A stretch of 64,000 nucleotides of DNA from Tiliqua scincoides (GCF_035046505.1 NC_089826.1:67639254-67703253); one strand, 5' to 3'. Counted from the stretch's first letter, positions 1 to 13,050 are shown. Program-made: numbers and translations. The notes: generated from the letters alone by a model not told the origin.

Positions 1-1870
1 GCTGTAAGCCATTTTTAAAATTAAGTCAAGGAGCTTAAAACTACAGTTTAGGAAAAAAACAGGTGGACAATTCCTTTTCTTAAAGAGATCTTTCAGTTTC
101 TTTATTTAAAAAAAATTTCCTATTCTAACTTTCACTAGAAGCTTCCAGAGCAACTTAGTACTGAGCAATTCACAGGAAGAAGGCATTCACCTTGGAACAC
201 TCTCTCTCTCCAAGGAAGAGTATACAAGCCCTAAAAAACCTACCCAAGATTTTATGCTGTAAGATGGTCCCACTGCACAAAAATTCATAACTGTTCTGAA
301 AAAGGATTCAGGAATACTTATTTCCCTTTGACGCCTAAACTGTCAACGTGCAGATTTCAGACCAACTTTCCAGAAAAAAAATCCCAAGTATTTCACAACT
401 AAGGAGCTGCAGTTTAATTTGGTTCCCTCAAACCAAACATCTATAGCCTGTTTGCAATGTGCTAGTTAACTGACAAAACAGCATAAAAAAGTACTAGCTC
501 TTGATGAAGAATTAAGGACTTGACACAAAACTTTAGGCCCAGAAGTCTGCTTGCGAATTGGTTTGGGAAACAAGATGTTAATAAGGAAGAAGAAATTCAG
601 AACACAAACTTGTCAGTATGGACCCAGATCAGGCACTATGCAGAACCATGGTTTAACCATGGCTCAACACAACTTTCAGGTGTCTTGAGTTTGTGCAGTT
701 CCCACATGAGGGGGGACAAAGTTTTAAGCTTCTGACCCAGATCAGGATCCAAGCAGCAAGAGGCATAGTCAACAGTTCCAGAAATGACAATTAGATGAGG
801 CAGAAAGGGTCTGCTTTTGCTACTACTCATAGTAATAAGCTGCTCAGACTAATGGGCCAGCTTGGAGGTCAAGGCCTTATTGGCCTGGATGTGCCAGAAC
901 TGATATGTGGGGCCAGCTGACACTGAATGCAACATCTACTAGGTTAGGTTTGTAGGGGAAGCAGAGTATCAGTGGAGAAGGAGGTGATGTGCAGGGTTCT
1001 GACTGCTGAATGCCCTGATACGACAGTCAGCTAACAAGATCCTTGGCAATTTCAGCAGGGTTGGCAGGAGCTTCATTTTTTCCCCAAGGTGTTGATAACA
1101 AAAAACCTATTCACACCTTGGCACTTTCTCCAGCAGAAATTCCAACAATCATCCTCCATTTCGCATAATAGAAGTAAGTCCCCTTCAATACATAGGGAGC
1201 AGATAAAACAAAGTGTTGTGATAAATGGATAAGCTTTGTGATGCAACTGTTTGAAGTAGTGTTTTCAATAAAATTTCAGGGCTCTGTCCTTGTCATATAC
1301 CTATTTGCAAGGGCACAGGCAGCTCAGGATAATCTGTTTGGCAATATATGGTCATAGACACACAAAAGAGGTCTCAAATTACAATTACAGATTGTGGGTT
1401 ACACAACACACATGAAGAAAGCAATTTTGTTTCTTCGCATAGTTGAAGAAAACAAATGTGCCCAGCTGCCTTAAAGTAAGGGGGGGAAACTTGACAATAG
1501 AATAAAACCAGAGTAAAATTCTGGCTGTGGTCTGAGAGTTCCTAAACCTATCTGCTATAAGCGTTCTTGCTTCATTTCATGGATAGCATCTAGCATCATA
1601 ATCACTGTAACAGTTCAGGAATTAAAATTAGCATATGAAGCCTAGGAGCAGATAGGTCTCCAAGGTAAGGGATATAGCAAAAAAAGGCACTACTATGGCA
1701 GTGCTGATCAACTGTCCAACTTTGTGAATTTTGCGTGTCTATGACACATGAGAGTTGTTCACATATGATTAGTGTGAATGGACAAGTGAATGTTTTCACT
1801 TGTCCATTCTCACTAATTACGTCAAACAACTCACATTTGAAATACGGTATCTAACATACATCTTTTAAAG
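1..1870. other. DCUN1D4 intron 2 sequence, no exon seen
   Basis: AT-rich sequence without a recognised exon or strong repeat; the next DCUN1D4 exon was searched for on the minus strand and not found. A near-perfect inverted repeat at about 1770-1820 (AATGGACAAGTGAATG against CACTTGTCCATT) can fold as a hairpin. Confidence 0.5.
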
Positions 1871-2389
1871 CCAGTGGTTCTCAAACTGGTGGACCTTGAC
1901 CCACCAGTTCTATAGCCTTTAAGGGGCCTTTAAGGGGACCCTTTAAGGGGCGGGGGAAGGGGAAGGAGGCAGCGAAGCAATCCCCAGGATCATGTCGCTA
2001 AGGGGAGCGAGAGGGGGTGCTTTGCACTTACTTCAAGAAGGCAGGGCTGCAGCAGGCTGCAGGAGGCGCAGGGAGCCCTGCGCAGCCCTGCACAGTGCTC
2101 CCCAAGGCTTAGAATGTTCACTAAAAGTGGGAGCAAAGTACTTCTGTTTTGCAGGAGGTGCTTTGCGCCCACTTTCAGCAACCATTCCAAGCCTCGCAGA
2201 GCACTGTGTAAGGCAGTGCAGGGCTCCCTGCACCTCCTGCAGCAGCCCTGCCTACATAACATGAGTGCAAAGCACCTCCTCACCCCCCCCTTAGCGAAGC
2301 GATCCTGGGGAACGTGTCACTGCCCTAGCCCCTCCCCCGCAAGAACTTACTGAGGGAATAAAAGCTCCCTCAAAGTTTGAAAACCTCTG
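1871..2389. mobile_element. hAT-type DNA element
   Basis: Starts CCAGTGGTTCTCAAAC and ends with the imperfect complement GTTTGAAAACCTCTG. Flanks TTTTAAAG and CTCTAAAG agree in 6 of 8 bases. The interior is GC-rich with repeated CTGCAGGAGG-like blocks. A related fragment lies at 28690-28935. Confidence 0.7.
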
Positions 2390-2478
2390 CTCTAAAGCAA
2401 TTCATTTTTCTTTTCATAGAAGAAGAATTCCTAAATATGCATTACTAGATTAGCAGATTTTAAAATTGCAACAATTAC

Positions 2479-2549
2479 CAGCCTATTAAGAGTGTGATAA
2501 ATCTTGTGAATATTTGCCAGTGTTGATAGATGAGAATTCAGCTGAAAAT
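2479..2549 (-). CDS. DCUN1D4: DCUN1D4 coding exon 2
   Basis: This 71-nt exon lies between an AG acceptor (TTTTCAGCTG begins right after CTCTAG) and a GTAATT donor. It enters in phase 1 and leaves in phase 0. The encoded peptide starts with Asn (split codon), then [19 protein letters not shown], which is diagnostic for DCUN1D4. Confidence 0.95.
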
Positions 2550-5500
2550 CTAGAGAGGAAAAAATAAAATAAAGTTTTTCTGATCTTGGTTACGCGACCC
2601 TATTACAATGCTTAATCAATACCTTTCTCAATTATTGCACAGATCAGGCTCAGAATATGAAAACCTAACGATAGGCAATCTAAAGATTTTCAACCTGCCT
2701 ACTGTCATCAGAAACAATATATCTACTTCTAAAAAAATCTCCTCTATTTGTTAACATTCCCAAATGCTGTATGGATCCTAAATACTCTCCAAATGTACAT
2801 TTCTCACCAACTATACACTGCAGCAAACAGACTGGTGAAGTAGTATATATTGAGATTCGAGCATGATCCCTCACCTCACTTTGCAGAAGGGAAACAAGAA
2901 AATAACCTACCTCACAAGCTTGCTGCCAGGAGAAATAAAACAGGGATTTGTAAAGCACACTGCTTGCAGGGAGTACTATACAGAACAAGTATTTAAGTGC
3001 AGCCCTGCTATAATGTGTACAATCTGATATAGTGATACAAGCCTGCTCTGACATGATTCCACTTGGACTACTTTTGCATATTGACTAACATGTTAAAAAG
3101 CAACTTTTAAAAGAACAATCATTTATGCAATCTACATGCTGTGGGAGATGACAAATCGGGATATTTTGTATAAATTAAGACAAAATTTTTCAGTAAGCGG
3201 ATAGCAGCAGACTACTGATAGATGACTAAGATATCAGTCACATAACCAGCACTGTATCTCATGCACTGAAAGAGCAAGTAGGCCTTTCAAGTAAACTCTG
3301 AAGAAAAACTTGCCTATATGAAGCTACACTGTAACGACGGAAGAATTGGCAGTCCTGTTTGAAACTTATTCAGACCATGATTAAGAGACAGGCAGTGTTA
3401 CATCCACATGGGCTACAAACAGCAATGCACAAATCCAGACTTTGCTAGGAGCTATGAGACAAGGGTAGCTGGAACACACATAACACAGATACAGAGAGCC
3501 AACCTATGCAAGCCAAGCCAAGCAGAACTATGACAGACATCAACTGCAATAATACTGTAATAGTTTATGACAGACATATTTGAGCCAACATAATTGGTTC
3601 CATGGCAACCAGCGTCTCTAGAATTGTGCATAAACAAGTCACCTAAGCTAAAGCTTAGATGCTTAAAGCTAGTTTTAGTTCAGCTTAAAGCTATGCACCA
3701 CAAAAGCTCTGCATTGCTGTAATACATTCAATTTCCTCCTAGGACAGCAGCTTTGAAGCATCTCCCCTACACCAGCGCAGAATCCAGACCTGTTCAACAG
3801 CAGACAATATCTCTCAAGCTAAATTATTTGTCAGTACAGTTATAGTATATAATCCCCTAACAGTACCTTTTAGGAAAATACTTTTTTAAAACTAAAATTC
3901 TAGACCTTAAGGTCACCTACCTCCCATAAAAACCATTGCATGATCCTGTGGGAATATTTTACTTGACTCTCTTCAGCTCCCAAAACACAGAACACAATGT
4001 GGAGAAGTTTTTCGTCTTCAATATTCTTCTCCAATGCAAAAAATGTTATATGAAAAAAGCTTTGCTCTGAATCCATACCAAATGCCTGAACCAAATGCCA
4101 ATCTAGTCCCTATAAGCACACAGAGTAGCTCAGACAGAGTTAAAATGGTCAATCAAATTATTGCTTATGTCACAAAAGGAAGTGCAATGAGGTTCCGACA
4201 TGGGTCTAAAGAAACCAATGGAGTCTCTAAATGCACAACTTAAAGAGACTGATTCTGTGATGAAACAGGATTGTTTATGCAGGTTACATCAACAGATGCA
4301 TTTATGTGAGGCACTGGATAATTCTTTGAACCAAAGAAACACCATAGTTAGAGAGAAGGGTGGCCTTTACATCTAATGCAGTTTTTGTTTTAGGGTCCAA
4401 TCCTAACCAACCTTCCAGCACCGATGGAGTCACAATGAAGCCCCCAAGTAAGGGAACAAACATTATCTTACCTTGAGGAGGCCTCCATGACTATCCTAGC
4501 CACTGCAGGATGCAGTGCGCACCCTGTTGGCGCAGCTGCATTGGTGTTGGAAAAATGGATAAGAGTGGGCCCTTAGTAACACTACCAGAAGAACTAATCC
4601 CAAGATTAGATCTTAGATTATAAGATCTCTTATAAACTATTTTGATCCTACTAGGAAGGATTTTTTCCAACCCTCCATTTCATCAGGGTTTACTAAATTC
4701 TATCTTACTTATACTGTACAATTGCCTGAATGAACTGTTACTAATCCCTGAAACACTCGTTCTTGAAGACAATCTCACATAAGGCAACTGGCTGTAACTT
4801 GACATTTGCTGTTGGCTTAATAAGATTATTCATAAAACAGAAAGATCTGAAGATACACAAGAGTCATCTTCAGTTCCTATTTCATGAGTGACTACAATGC
4901 TGTAACAGCATACTGACAAGGTCTGGTTTGGATGTCCGCTTAAATGCAAAACAAGCCTCAGAACACTGCAAAGGGCACTGGATGCATTTTCAATTCACAT
5001 GGGCAACCAGGCAAAAGCAGGAAAGCCTGGAATTGTATGTTACTTTTATCATGGCAAGCTTTATGGCTGGAAATTGATCATAACATGAAGCACTCCATCT
5101 TGCTTGTTATTAAACAAGCAGTGCTTTACAAACACTTGACTAGTGTATCTTACCACACATATCTTGATTAGTTCAAATGTAGCCTAAACTATTAGAGTAG
5201 TAAAATCACACAAGCATAATTCTTAGATAAACTGGGAGTTTTTCTAAGAGTTAATTACTTGTTCCTAGTTGATTTCTTCAGGTTATTTGATCCAAGGATT
5301 TGTGACAGGCTCCCATTTAGAAGAAAATAAAAAAACTGGTCATAGAAAACCCACTTCATGTCTTAGAGCACAATCCTATGCATGCCTATTCAGAAGCAGC
5401 GAAGTGCAGGTTCATGCTTTCCTCTTTCTCCACAAGCAGGGAAAAGAAATAGAAAGAAAGCTTCCACCTTTGTGCTTTTTGCACAACCCACAGTTTCTTG

Positions 5501-8500
5501 TAATTCTGCACTCTGAACGTGGGAACCTGTGGTTCATTAAAAAAAACAGAGTCTCAAAATCATACCTAGATCTTTGTTTGAACTTACTGCATGGTTAGAA
5601 TAATTCCTGTTCAGACATAATAGGAAGTTATGGTTGATTTAAACAAACATGGAAGCTTTCCATTTTTTCTACTCACACACAGAGAAGGAGATAGTATGCA
5701 ATATGTGGCTAATTGAAATACCCTCATTTAAACCATTGCTTAGTATAACACCGTGGCTAGATTATTTCTTTCAAAGATGTTGTGATACCTGAGGGTTAAA
5801 ATATCTATTCAACTCTAGTATACCGACCAAGCAGTGACATTGCTGTAAAGTGGACAGGAGCAGGTTCTCTTTCTTTTGGGATGATGCTGTGCCACAACTG
5901 ATTTCAATGGTACTTCTGGGTTGATGGAATAGTGAACATTTTTGTAAGCTACTAACATTTAAGGGCGACATCTCGATTCAACCATTAGGAGTACCACCTG
6001 CAAACTGAAGCTTCTTCTTTACCAGTAATCCAGTACACACTGGATTACAGAACAAAGACTAATTTTTCTGTAAGAAGTTCTGAGTATTTCTGATACCTAT
6101 AAATGGACTGCCATGATTTGGTCTAAACTAGTGGTTCCTGAACTTTTTAGCACTAGGATCCACTTTTAAAATGACACTATCAGGACCCACACAGCTTTAC
6201 AAGAGGTTTATTGGACTGGGACCATTCTGGTGGCCTTGCATTCCTCTTCGCCTGGCCCTCAGTAAGTTCCAAGATATGGTCACCTACTCATGTGTAAATG
6301 CACATATGTGGCTCAATTTCACTTTCCATAGGGCTCAATACATTTTCCTTGTAAACCTGGGGGGATGGGGAAGACTTCTTTCTCGAGAGTTTGCTGGGGC
6401 CGGCACCCATTGACTGCCGCCATTCTGGTGGCATTGCATTCTCCTAGACCTGCCCTTCAAAGTCGACCAAGGCACAGAAACCTACATATGAGAAAACACA
6501 CACATGTTACTCTGTTTCAATTTCCAAAGGGCTCAATACAGTTTCCTTGTCAAATATCAGTTTGTTAGTTTTTCAACCAACCAAAAATCAAGCCGCAACC
6601 CACTGGTGGGTCCCGACCCACAGTTTGGGAACTGCTGGTCCAAACAATTATCAATTCTCACTCAGCCTCATGCCAGCACATGCCTGCTAATGTTGGGTAA
6701 TTTGGCAAATGTAATGAACACGTATCACAAAACATTCTCTTCTCATATGTACAGGTCCATGTTGCTTCAAAGCTACACAATAAATTCCATTCCTAATAAA
6801 AGCACACATACCTCCCTACAGGTACAAAGAATGCAAAGTCAGAGGCCAAAGAATTTACCAGACAAAAAAAATAAGTGGGACTGAAAAGTTGCAGGATGTA
6901 TAGTCACTAGTGTAAAGTCACTAGTATAAAGTCACTAGGATGTCACTAGTATAAAGTTGAATTAATAACAAAGCAAGTCTGCACTTAAACATTATATTGT
7001 CTAGTTGCTATGTAAGAAGACAAAAAGGAGGTCGCAATCCTATTTATACGTACTTGGGAGTATGCCCCACTTAAGTTACATCTGAGTAAACATGCACAGA
7101 AGTAAGCTGCTTTTCTAGCTAAAAAGGGAGCCAATTATGCAGACTTTATTCACATAAGAAAACAGTTGTTATAAATCAGCAGTCTCCAATAGTGGGACCT
7201 CTGCACAATGTAAAAGCCCTCCACATTTCAAGTGGCACTTACCTTTCTGCCCTGTTGATCTTACCAGCCAATCTGTACAGAAAGACGCTCTGGGCAGTCA
7301 CATTTGCTGCCCATTGCCCCAGCAGGCTTTGTGCTCAGATTTCCAGGCGGACACGACTGCCCACAGCGTTGCTCTGTACAGGCTGGCCGGCAAGATCAGC
7401 AGCAGCATGGTAAAATGGTAGGCACCACTCATGATGGGAAGGGCTGTTCTGCTGCACTGGATCTGGCCTGCGGGCTGTAGTTTGGCAAATGCTGTTCTAG
7501 ATCAATATTAGAAGACCTATAACTGGATACAACACTTTGAGAAAATAACAAATCTAGATTGATGTATAGATGATCTCCAACCAGCATAATACACCCATTT
7601 TCATTTTAAGGTCATTTAATAATAAAAGCATATTTATTTAAAATAAATTCTATGCAATTATTTGTATTTAGATTATGATGTAAAAGACTACAGAAAACAC
7701 TGGGAGATTTTCCTCAAAGAAATACACTTTTTGACCTATTCTTGGGTATATTTGGGGCGCTGATTCAAAAAAATGGCGTTGGTATGGCCATATCACCTCT
7801 AGCTTTGGAGAGATAGCATACCCACCTTGGATGCTGATATGCAAAATTATTGTATATTATGAATGGCAAAATTGATGCCATTTTTTGAATCAGCGCCCTA
7901 AATATATCCAAGAACAGATTTAACTTTAAAGTAACAAAAATGTGTTTGGCAGTATAATACAACAAACCGAATTAGCAGTTAACACACCTCACCCTTATAA
8001 ACCTCTCAAATTTATAGATCTCTAACTCTTTATAATAACACCATAAAGATTAACAACCTAACACTAAACATGTTTATCCAAAATCAAGTATGTTCAACGG
8101 AACATAGATTTAACAAACTATTATATTCCCAACAACTTGTAAGTTGTAAATCCTGGATTAGGCAAAGTTTTATTTTGGAACCAATCAAAACAAATTGAAA
8201 AACCATGCACTTTTGAATTCAGAATTCATCATCAGGGAGGTGGTAAGCAAAACGTCTGACAGGGGATGGAAGGAACTCCTGTAGCCTGTACAGCACAAGA
8301 CAGCATTCTGGAGGATTTTTGTAGATTTGAATCAGTTTGAGAGGTGAGGCAGTTTCAATACACACAACAGAGTGCTTAAACAAAGGAAGCAAAAGGTGGC
8401 TTAATCCCTCCCCCCCCCACAATATTCTGGAAATATAACATCCAGTCTCCAATGCTAACTTGAAATTCATAGATTTCTTTTGAAATGAAGATCAGAAGCA

Positions 8501-11500
8501 CAGAACAAAGTTAAACTCAGCACCTGCTTTGGGAATATAAGGTTAAAGTGATGCACTAGGTAAATTGAAGCTACATTCAATGCACTACCTAACATAGGAG
8601 GGAATTTCACCTACTCAAAAATAGGATCCTATCATCTGATGATCAAGGAAGATTCTTTTTGATCCAGAATACACACTTAGTAAACAATTGCTGCACTTTC
8701 AATTTTAGTAGCTAAGTACCAATCGGCCTGAAAGTGGAAATGGAACCAGTACCAAAACCCTGGTACTGGTTTCTATATATTCAGTGGACTCAACTAAGTA
8801 CGCAGAGGTACCCAAGTTTGTAAACTGAAATAAAAAAGTCCAAATACCACCCTTGTCCAAGAAAAAATATCCAAAAGCTTTCAGAACATTACTGACTATT
8901 AAGGGAAGAGAGAAGAAAATAATGGAGAGGTGATTTCCAATCAGCCACTCCCAGATCTGACCCTCTAGTGCAGAGGTCTTCAACCTTTTACGTGGCATGA
9001 CCCTAATCAATCAATAAAGTATGAGACAGGGGACCAACCTGCTCCCTCTCAGGATTCAATCAACTGAGGGCATTTCAAGCACCATCTTAGCTTAGGGGAG
9101 AATGTGGATAATCATGTAAAATAAGTGAGTGATGTTCCAGTAAGTGGTGGGCTTTGAAAGGTTGCCACGACCCTCCACAAATGAGGCTTCATGACCACAG
9201 ATTGAAAACACTGCTCTAGTCCTATACAGTAAAGCACAGCACAGTGAGTCTTCAAGCAACGGAAAAATAAAGTGTCATTTTCGCTTCCTTCCATAAGGTC
9301 TGAAGAAGGCTACTCTACAGATGGGGCCTCAGAATCTGCAAGGGATCCATTCTCGGAGTTCTTACTGATACCAAAAGTCACAGAGAATCAAATCTGCAAT
9401 TTTCTGCAGATTTGATTCCAATGTATGAAATGAGCAAGACGATTTACAGTAGGAAACTGAGGTCAAATCCTATTGCTGGATCACATCTGTGATTCTTTAA
9501 TTTCTAAGACTTATGTTTTTTAAATGACAGGGGTAGAAAAATAGCAATGAGGAACCTAGCAAAACATACTACTGATTTTTCTTTTTTAGCCCATGTACAT
9601 TATTCAGTCTCTAAACATTTTTTTTATTCTTCTAGGTATGTACTCTAAGAAAATCTTGAATTATCAAGTGAATTCTTTCAAACCTGACATGAGAGTTGGA
9701 GACTGACTAAGCTTCTATGTTAATATATCTACTATGCCAGAATCCTCTATAAATATCCCTAGAGTTTTCTGGAAAGCATGCGAAATACACAGAAAATTAA
9801 AATACTTTGTCAGTGCTGCATCTCAACTAGCAGTAATTTGCAGTATGGCAGGTGGCTCTTGGCCCCACTGCCATGGTGACCATATAACATTGCCCTACCT
9901 GGTCCAACCCTACCAAAAATGGAGATTGTCGAGGCAGTGCTGCAACCAATGGGCAAGATGAGGTTGTGCAGTTAAAAGGGAGGAGGTTGTGCAGTTGTCA
10001 GGTCCTTAAGAGGGGAAGCATGGTTTGCAGAAGAAGTGTGCAGAGGAAAGCCCCAAACTGCAGGGCAAACCACTTGCTCCTATGTATACTTGCTGGAGCA
10101 CTACAATGTGAGCTAGCCTCTATGGCTGGAATAAAGCTGGACAATGTAATTTTAATCACTTCATAATGCAATTAGACTAGCTGGCTTTCACACAGCATTT
10201 AAAAATTATAACCTACACTGAACTCTCGTTATAGCGCAGATTTCAGATAACTTATTCTGCATTTCATACTGGAGCAAAATGCATCTGAGGTTGGTGTATT
10301 TATTACTAACCTTAGTTCTAAAGAATACAATAAACCTGAAAGAGGAAAGCAGACAAATCCTCTGCAACTCAAATTCAGTCTTTAGAAAAACTAGTTTTTA
10401 CATAACTTCCCCTTTATCCAAAGAAAAATATAAATGAAAATCATACAACAAATCAGAAAATGAGAACGATGAGAAAAGACAAAGTTTGCACATCAGAACA
10501 TATTCAGATGAAAAAGCTACTGAAATCAGTGAGATATACTTCAATCAGATGTGTTTAGGACCAAGATATTACTGCAATTGATCCTGAAATTAACAAGGCA
10601 ACCTAGAGAATGTGTGTATTTGATTTTTGTTTTTCAATCTGAAAATTTAGGAAGAATTCTTGCTTAGGACTATCTACAATGACAAGTCAATGCTTAGTAA
10701 CAAAGAAAATAAAGTGTTATTTTTGTCACATGAATATGCTACAGAGTGACATTGTATATTCTGTAGACCTGTGGTTCCCAACGTTTTTTCACTTGCACAC
10801 CCTTCATATTAGTAAAATACTTGTAATTAATATCATTGATGTTATTCTAAATGTATATGTCAGCGTGTGAGGCAACATGGCCAGAATGATGACCAGACAA
10901 AAAAGATTCATCTGAAATGTAGCGTGTTCTTGAAAGAATGAATTTATTTTTTATTGTCAAAAACCCCCTCTGAGGTATAGAGAAAGCCTGCCCATATAAA
11001 CCTCTTGAATAAAGTCAAAGGAGTACTTCAGTGATAAAAAAGACAGTTTATAAAAACCAGTATTATATGTTTTCAACTACTGATCCAGATCTGATAATAC
11101 ACAAATTGATGACCAGAAACTAGCAGTGGCTGGAGCTTTCCCAGACAACTAGCTGTCTCCCTTCCTGCCTTGACAGCCCCACAAGGCATTCTAAAAGATC
11201 TGTCTTTTTCCACCATTATTCAATTCTTTTTTGAGCACCCCTAAAGGTTCTGACAAGTACTCCTGGGGGGGGGGGAATACATGTACCACAGGTTGGGAGC
11301 CACTGCCATAGACCTATGACAGATTTATATGAAAGTATGATACTGCCTTCGAAGAGAACTTCCTTCCATGAGGCCTGCTTGGGAACACAGCCAAAGATAG
11401 TTTTACTTCTCCCCCTTTAACCCATTTCTGCTCAGCCCACAGACATATGCATTTGTTCCCTGTTGCATATAAGCAATGTTGGGCAGAAATGGCTTTTAAA

Positions 11501-12618
11501 TGACTTCTCCAGAATGCAGACAATGACAGCAAGGTGATAGGGAACTTTGCCCAGTACAGGCAAAATGCTATGGAGACAAGGAGACCTTAAACAAGTTAGA
11601 GAGCAGATGATCACCGAAACTATTAGGCTTATCTAACCCCCACCCCACCTGCTTCCCCTAAGCAAGTATACCCTCAGTGAAACCCCACCCCCAAGCAAGT
11701 ATGCCCTCAAATAGTGTACCCCCCACCCCTTCCCACCCAAAAGCAAGTATGCCCTCAAACAGTGAACCCCCCACCCACACCTCCTTTCCCCCAAGCTAGT
11801 ATGCCCTCAAACAGTGTACCCCCACCCCCAAGCAAGTATGCCCTCACAGTGAACCCCCACCTCCTTCCCCCCAAGCAAGTATGCCCTCCAACAGTGACCC
11901 CCCCCCATTTCCCTCAATACCCTGGATAGGACCCACCAGGAGGATCCTTCCTACCTGCGTTCCCCCTCCCCACGCAGAGGAAGGTCCTTGAGCGCCTGGC
12001 TGCACCTCAGTGACCCAACCGAGGAAAGAGCGAGGGAGGAGAAAGGAGGGGGTGTGTGTGGAGGGGGAAAGAGACAGTTGGCAGCAGCACGCGCTGCACT
12101 CTGGGAGTTGTAGTGCGCAGGTACCACGACGTTCTGCAGGAGCCCAGAAAGGGGACTCCAATTCCCATAATGCAATGAGAAGGCAAAGAAGAGGAGAGGG
12201 AGTGGGGGTGCTCCATTCTCTCTCTCACAGACGGGCCCCAGAGCCGGGGAGACGAAGGAGCCTTCGGTCCCCCTCAGAGGGAGGGCGGGGGGAGGGGTGC
12301 GTGGGGAGCCCTCCCGCTCTCCCGAGGAACCCCTGACTGGAGTCGGGCGAACTGCGTCACAGCCATTTCTCCTCCACATAAAGGCAGTAGCGCCGCCACC
12401 CCCTCCCATCCTCACGCCCCCCCTTCCCCGCTCCGGCCACGGCTCCCCTCGGCATCTTCGGCCGCGCCGCTCCCTCCCTGCTCGCCTTCCCCTCACGCGC
12501 CCCCTCCCACCGCCTTCGTTGTTCCCCGAGAACAACGGTCCCTTCCCAGCCGTCGCTCGGAAGCCGTTAGCTGTCAATCACCCCGCTACTCACTGACAGC
12601 GGCAGCATCCGAGTGCAT
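2479..12618 (-). CDS. DCUN1D4: DCUN1D4, DCN1-like protein 4 (first two coding exons; 3' part beyond the window)
   Basis: DCUN1D4 belongs to the DCN1-like family, which helps load NEDD8 onto cullins. The neddylation-promoting PONY domain is in the C-terminal part, which lies off the left edge. Seen here: exon 1 (12618-12594) encodes MHSDAAAV plus one base and ends at GTGAGT. Exon 2 (2549-2479) completes the split Asn codon and continues [20 protein letters not shown] followed by LNRL, then GTAATT. Joined, these give 32 codons that match the start of the vertebrate protein almost residue for residue (an Arg stands where human has Lys near the end). The intron between them is about 10 kb and full of repeats. 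The ATG lies in a CpG-rich promoter with many CCAAT boxes on the same strand. No later exon was found between positions 1 and 2478. Confidence 0.93.
2550..4392. other. DCUN1D4 intron 1, unique-looking AT-rich sequence
   Basis: No exon, tRNA or clear repeat recognised. The 124-codon open frame at 3054-2680 (minus) has no recognisable domain and is treated as chance. Confidence 0.4.
4393..4572. mobile_element. PIF/Harbinger-like palindromic MITE
   Basis: Ends GGGTCCAATCCTAAC and GTGGGCCC, flanked by TTA on both sides. It is a member of the GGGCCCAATCC family seen nine or more times in the window. Confidence 0.65.
4573..6128. other. DCUN1D4 intron 1, mostly unique
   Basis: Holds a half-copy of the 89-bp palindromic MITE near 5365-5405 (CACAATCCTATGCATGCCTATTCAG). 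Otherwise nothing recognised. Confidence 0.4.
6129..6637. mobile_element. hAT element with internal tandem duplication
   Basis: Ends TAGTGGTTCCTGAAC and GTTTGGGAACTGCTG, with 8-bp flanks GTCTAAAC and GTCCAAAC (7 of 8). Inside, a roughly 150-200 bp block beginning CCATTCTGGTGGC occurs twice (about 6221 and 6419), each followed by AGGGCTCAATACA-type sequence. Confidence 0.75.
6638..8970. other. DCUN1D4 intron 1 with small repeats
   Basis: Contains CACTAGT-type short tandem copies at about 6905-6955 (GTCACTAGTATAAA units), a diverged 89-bp palindrome near 7032-7115, a possible old hAT copy at 7180-7500 and the MITE at 7755-7898. No exon seen. Confidence 0.4.
7755..7898. mobile_element. 144-bp MITE with about 22-bp terminal inverted repeats
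   Basis: Left end GGGCGCTGATTCAAAAAAAT, right end the near-perfect complement ATTTTTTGAATCAGCGCCC. Flanks TTTG and TAAA suggest a short duplication, but it is not clear. Too short to encode a transposase. Family unknown. Confidence 0.7.
8971..9213. mobile_element. hAT element, 243 bp
   Basis: CAGAGGTCTTCAACC at the left, GATTGAAAACACTG at the right; 8-bp flanks CTCTAGTG and CTCTAGTC (7 of 8). Confidence 0.8.
9214..10768. other. DCUN1D4 intron 1, mostly unique
   Basis: A short self-complementary stretch near 9385-9420 (GAATCAAATCTGCA and TGCAGATTTGATTC) forms a perfect 14-bp hairpin stem. No exon recognised. Confidence 0.4.
10769..11305. mobile_element. hAT element, 537 bp
   Basis: Left end CTGTGGTTCCCAACG, right end GGTTGGGAGCCACTG; flanks CTGTAGAC and CCATAGAC (6 of 8). 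No open frame resembling a transposase. Confidence 0.75.
11420..11499. mobile_element. Small hairpin MITE (about 75 bp)
   Basis: CCCATTTCTGCTCAGCCCA ... TTGGGCAGAAATGG. Related copies at 50091-50160, 54755-54833 and 61606-61691. Confidence 0.6.
11640..11925. repeat. Minisatellite, about six C-rich units
   Basis: The core AAGCAAGTATGCCCTCAAAC recurs at about 11661, 11694, 11741, 11793, 11829 and 11873, separated by C-rich spacers of variable length (unit 33-52 bp). It lies in DCUN1D4 intron 1, just beyond the CpG-rich promoter. Confidence 0.85.
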
Positions 12619-13050
12619 TTTCGTGCAACGGCAGCGCACCAACTGCCCCGTGCGGCCGGTCTGACCGGCTCCCTCGCTTCTCCAGCCTGCTCTCCCCGAG
12701 CGCCGAGGCCCCGCCCCCTTCGCCCCACCCACGCCAGCACGCCATTGGCTCGCACCTCCTCGCGCAGGCGCTCCGATGGGGCGCTTCGGCCGCCGCTCCT
12801 CCAGGCGCAGCCCGCACGCCCACTGTGACGGCTCGCGCCTCCCCATTGGCCAGCGGGCCTGGAAGAGCTCCGCCCTCCCCGCTGCTCTGCATTGGGCCCA
12901 GCGAGGCGTCGATCATCGCGCCCAGCGCGTGCAAAGGATTAACAGGAACAGTCGTGGGGCCGGCGCGGCCTGATTGGACGGGACGCTTTGGAGGACACGC
13001 CCATCTCGCGCTCGGATTGGCTGAAGTAAGCCATTGATAGTCATTCGGAG
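12190..13050 (-). promoter_or_regulatory. CpG-rich promoter of DCUN1D4
   Basis: This is a GC- and CpG-rich block around the first coding exon. Six ATTGG motifs on the plus strand (near 12743, 12845, 12890, 12972, 13015 and 13074) read as CCAAT boxes on the minus strand, upstream of the ATG, as expected for NF-Y-type promoters. There is no clear TATA box in the expected position. Transcription to the right from the same region is possible, but no plus-strand exon was recognised. Confidence 0.75.
12594..12618 (-). CDS. DCUN1D4: DCUN1D4 coding exon 1
   Basis: The 25 coding nucleotides run from ATG to the GTGAGT donor and encode MHSDAAAV plus the first base of Asn. The known N-terminus and the matching splice phase with exon 2 fix the start. 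The 5' untranslated part continues to higher coordinates within the CpG-rich region; its transcription start is not visible. Confidence 0.93.

Noticed and set aside
11951-12846. Long open frames (up to 208 codons) on both strands in the GC-rich block
   Set aside because: They are expected from high GC and few stop codons. Only the 25-nt DCUN1D4 exon start there has family support.
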